Origin: an uncultured Clostridia bacterium
GTDB lineage: Bacteria; Bacillota; Clostridia; Christensenellales; Borkfalkiaceae
Length of the DNA stretch: 6,152 nucleotides
Assembly: GCA_947174955.1 (NCBI GenBank)
Contig: CAMWKX010000081.1
Span: forward strand, 1 to 6,152
Direction of reading: 5' to 3'
In this document: positions 5,751-6,152 of the stretch, piece after piece
Layout: every line of letters starts with the position of its first letter
How positions within the stretch are numbered: the first letter of the stretch is position 1
Notes under the pieces: model-generated
The model's database searches: none
What the model was told of the DNA's origin: nothing
Seen by the model: only the letters and a program-made list of their open reading frames with translations
Made by a program: the position numbers and the translations under genes

Positions 5751-6152
5751 CTATTCGACATATTTGATTTCTTCTTCCAACAGCAAAGTAAACAGCTCGG
5801 CAAGAAGTCCGCGGCAATAGTTTATTCCGTGCGAAAGCTTATACTTTTTACTGCCGCGCACGAGAGCGCAGTCGGTTTCGCCTTCGTAGTTTTCAAGCAT
5901 TGCGACAAGCTCGTTGAATTCGTCGTCGCTCATTCTGCTCGCATTCAGCCACAAAATAGCCTTCTTTTTCTTTGCCGCAGCCCCGCTTCCCGCCAGCTTT
6001 TTATCGAAAACGGACGGATCCATCTCGGTTACGTCGTCTAAAATTATGCTGGGCTCGTCGTCCTTCGAAAGGTCCAGCTTTCCGCGCAATCTCACGATTT
6101 TATCGACGGCAAGCACCGCTTTAATTCTTTCGAAAATCGCGGGGAACGCAAC
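5751..6152 (-). CDS. dnaE: DNA polymerase III subunit alpha, C-terminal end (partial)
   Basis: The frame is open to the window edge and lacks its start; 133 C-terminal residues are present. It belongs to the catalytic subunit of the replicative polymerase. Residues 1-42 of the fragment are the end of the OB-fold region, with 'VAFPAIFERIKAVL' followed by 'VRLRGKLDLSKDDEPSIILDDV', the usual FP-x3-(F/Y)-E and V-x-(V/L)-RG-x-(L/V) pattern of DnaE. A lysine/alanine-rich linker follows (about 51-65), then the typical terminal domain with 'ILWLN', 'LVAMLENYEGETDCALV' and a final helix 'GLLAELFTLLLEEEIKYVE'. A GTG inside the frame at 6116 is internal and not a start. No terminator hairpin is visible between its stop and the pfkA promoter, so some read-through into pfkA is likely. 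Confidence 0.88.
   Translation of the reverse strand, partial: VAFPAIFERIKAVLAVDKIVRLRGKLDLSKDDEPSIILDDVTEMDPSVFDKKLAGSGAAAKKKKAILWLNASRMSDDEFNELVAMLENYEGETDCALVRGSKKYKLSHGINYCRGLLAELFTLLLEEEIKYVE

Noticed and set aside
5736..6041. Open plus-strand frame antisense to the dnaE end
   Set aside because: It is covered by the recognisable DnaE C-terminus on the other strand and has no ribosome binding site of note.

Overview
The window looks like a chromosomal segment of a Bacillota bacterium of the Clostridia type, perhaps an uncultured Christensenellales-like gut lineage (lineage is inference). The evidence is a DnaD-family replication initiator, the dnaE-pfkA gene order that is well known in Bacillota, near-consensus sigma-A promoters, AGG-type ribosome binding sites and short intergenic gaps with hairpin/T-tract terminators. 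No insertion sequence, integrase, CRISPR array or rRNA gene is visible, and no gene-free stretch exceeds 300 bases.

Layout from left to right. (1) Bases 37-2045, plus strand: a two-gene replication operon. It encodes a 468-residue DnaD-domain protein with a winged-helix N-terminus and what read as four successive DnaD C-terminal-type (DDBH2) repeats. A 197-residue protein resembling the G39P-type replicative helicase loader/inhibitor family follows, translationally coupled through a Shine-Dalgarno that overlaps the first stop codon. (2) Bases 2050-2073: a hairpin terminator shared with the convergent gene, a cation diffusion facilitator (2062-2979, minus strand) with an intact H-x3-D / H-x3-D metal site. 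(3) Bases 3019-3192, plus strand: a monocistronic tRNA-Thr(GGT) unit with an almost textbook promoter, encoded CCA and its own terminator. (4) Bases 3200-6152, minus strand: in transcription order, the C-terminal end of dnaE (DNA polymerase III alpha, cut by the window edge), pfkA (ATP-dependent 6-phosphofructokinase, with its own promoter and a structured leader), a PfkB/1-phosphofructokinase-family sugar kinase, and a small four-cysteine protein of unknown function.

Functionally the window joins replication genes (helicase loading proteins and the replicative polymerase) with two phosphofructokinases of unrelated folds, a metal exporter and a tRNA. The observations most worth following up are the DnaD protein with expanded repeats coupled to a G39P-like partner with no AAA+ loader visible beside it, the perfect 16-bp palindrome nested in a predicted stem in the pfkA leader, the altered substrate motif of the second kinase, and the conserved-looking four-cysteine small protein. 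I do not see a clearly new defence or mobile system here; most of the window is core genome.
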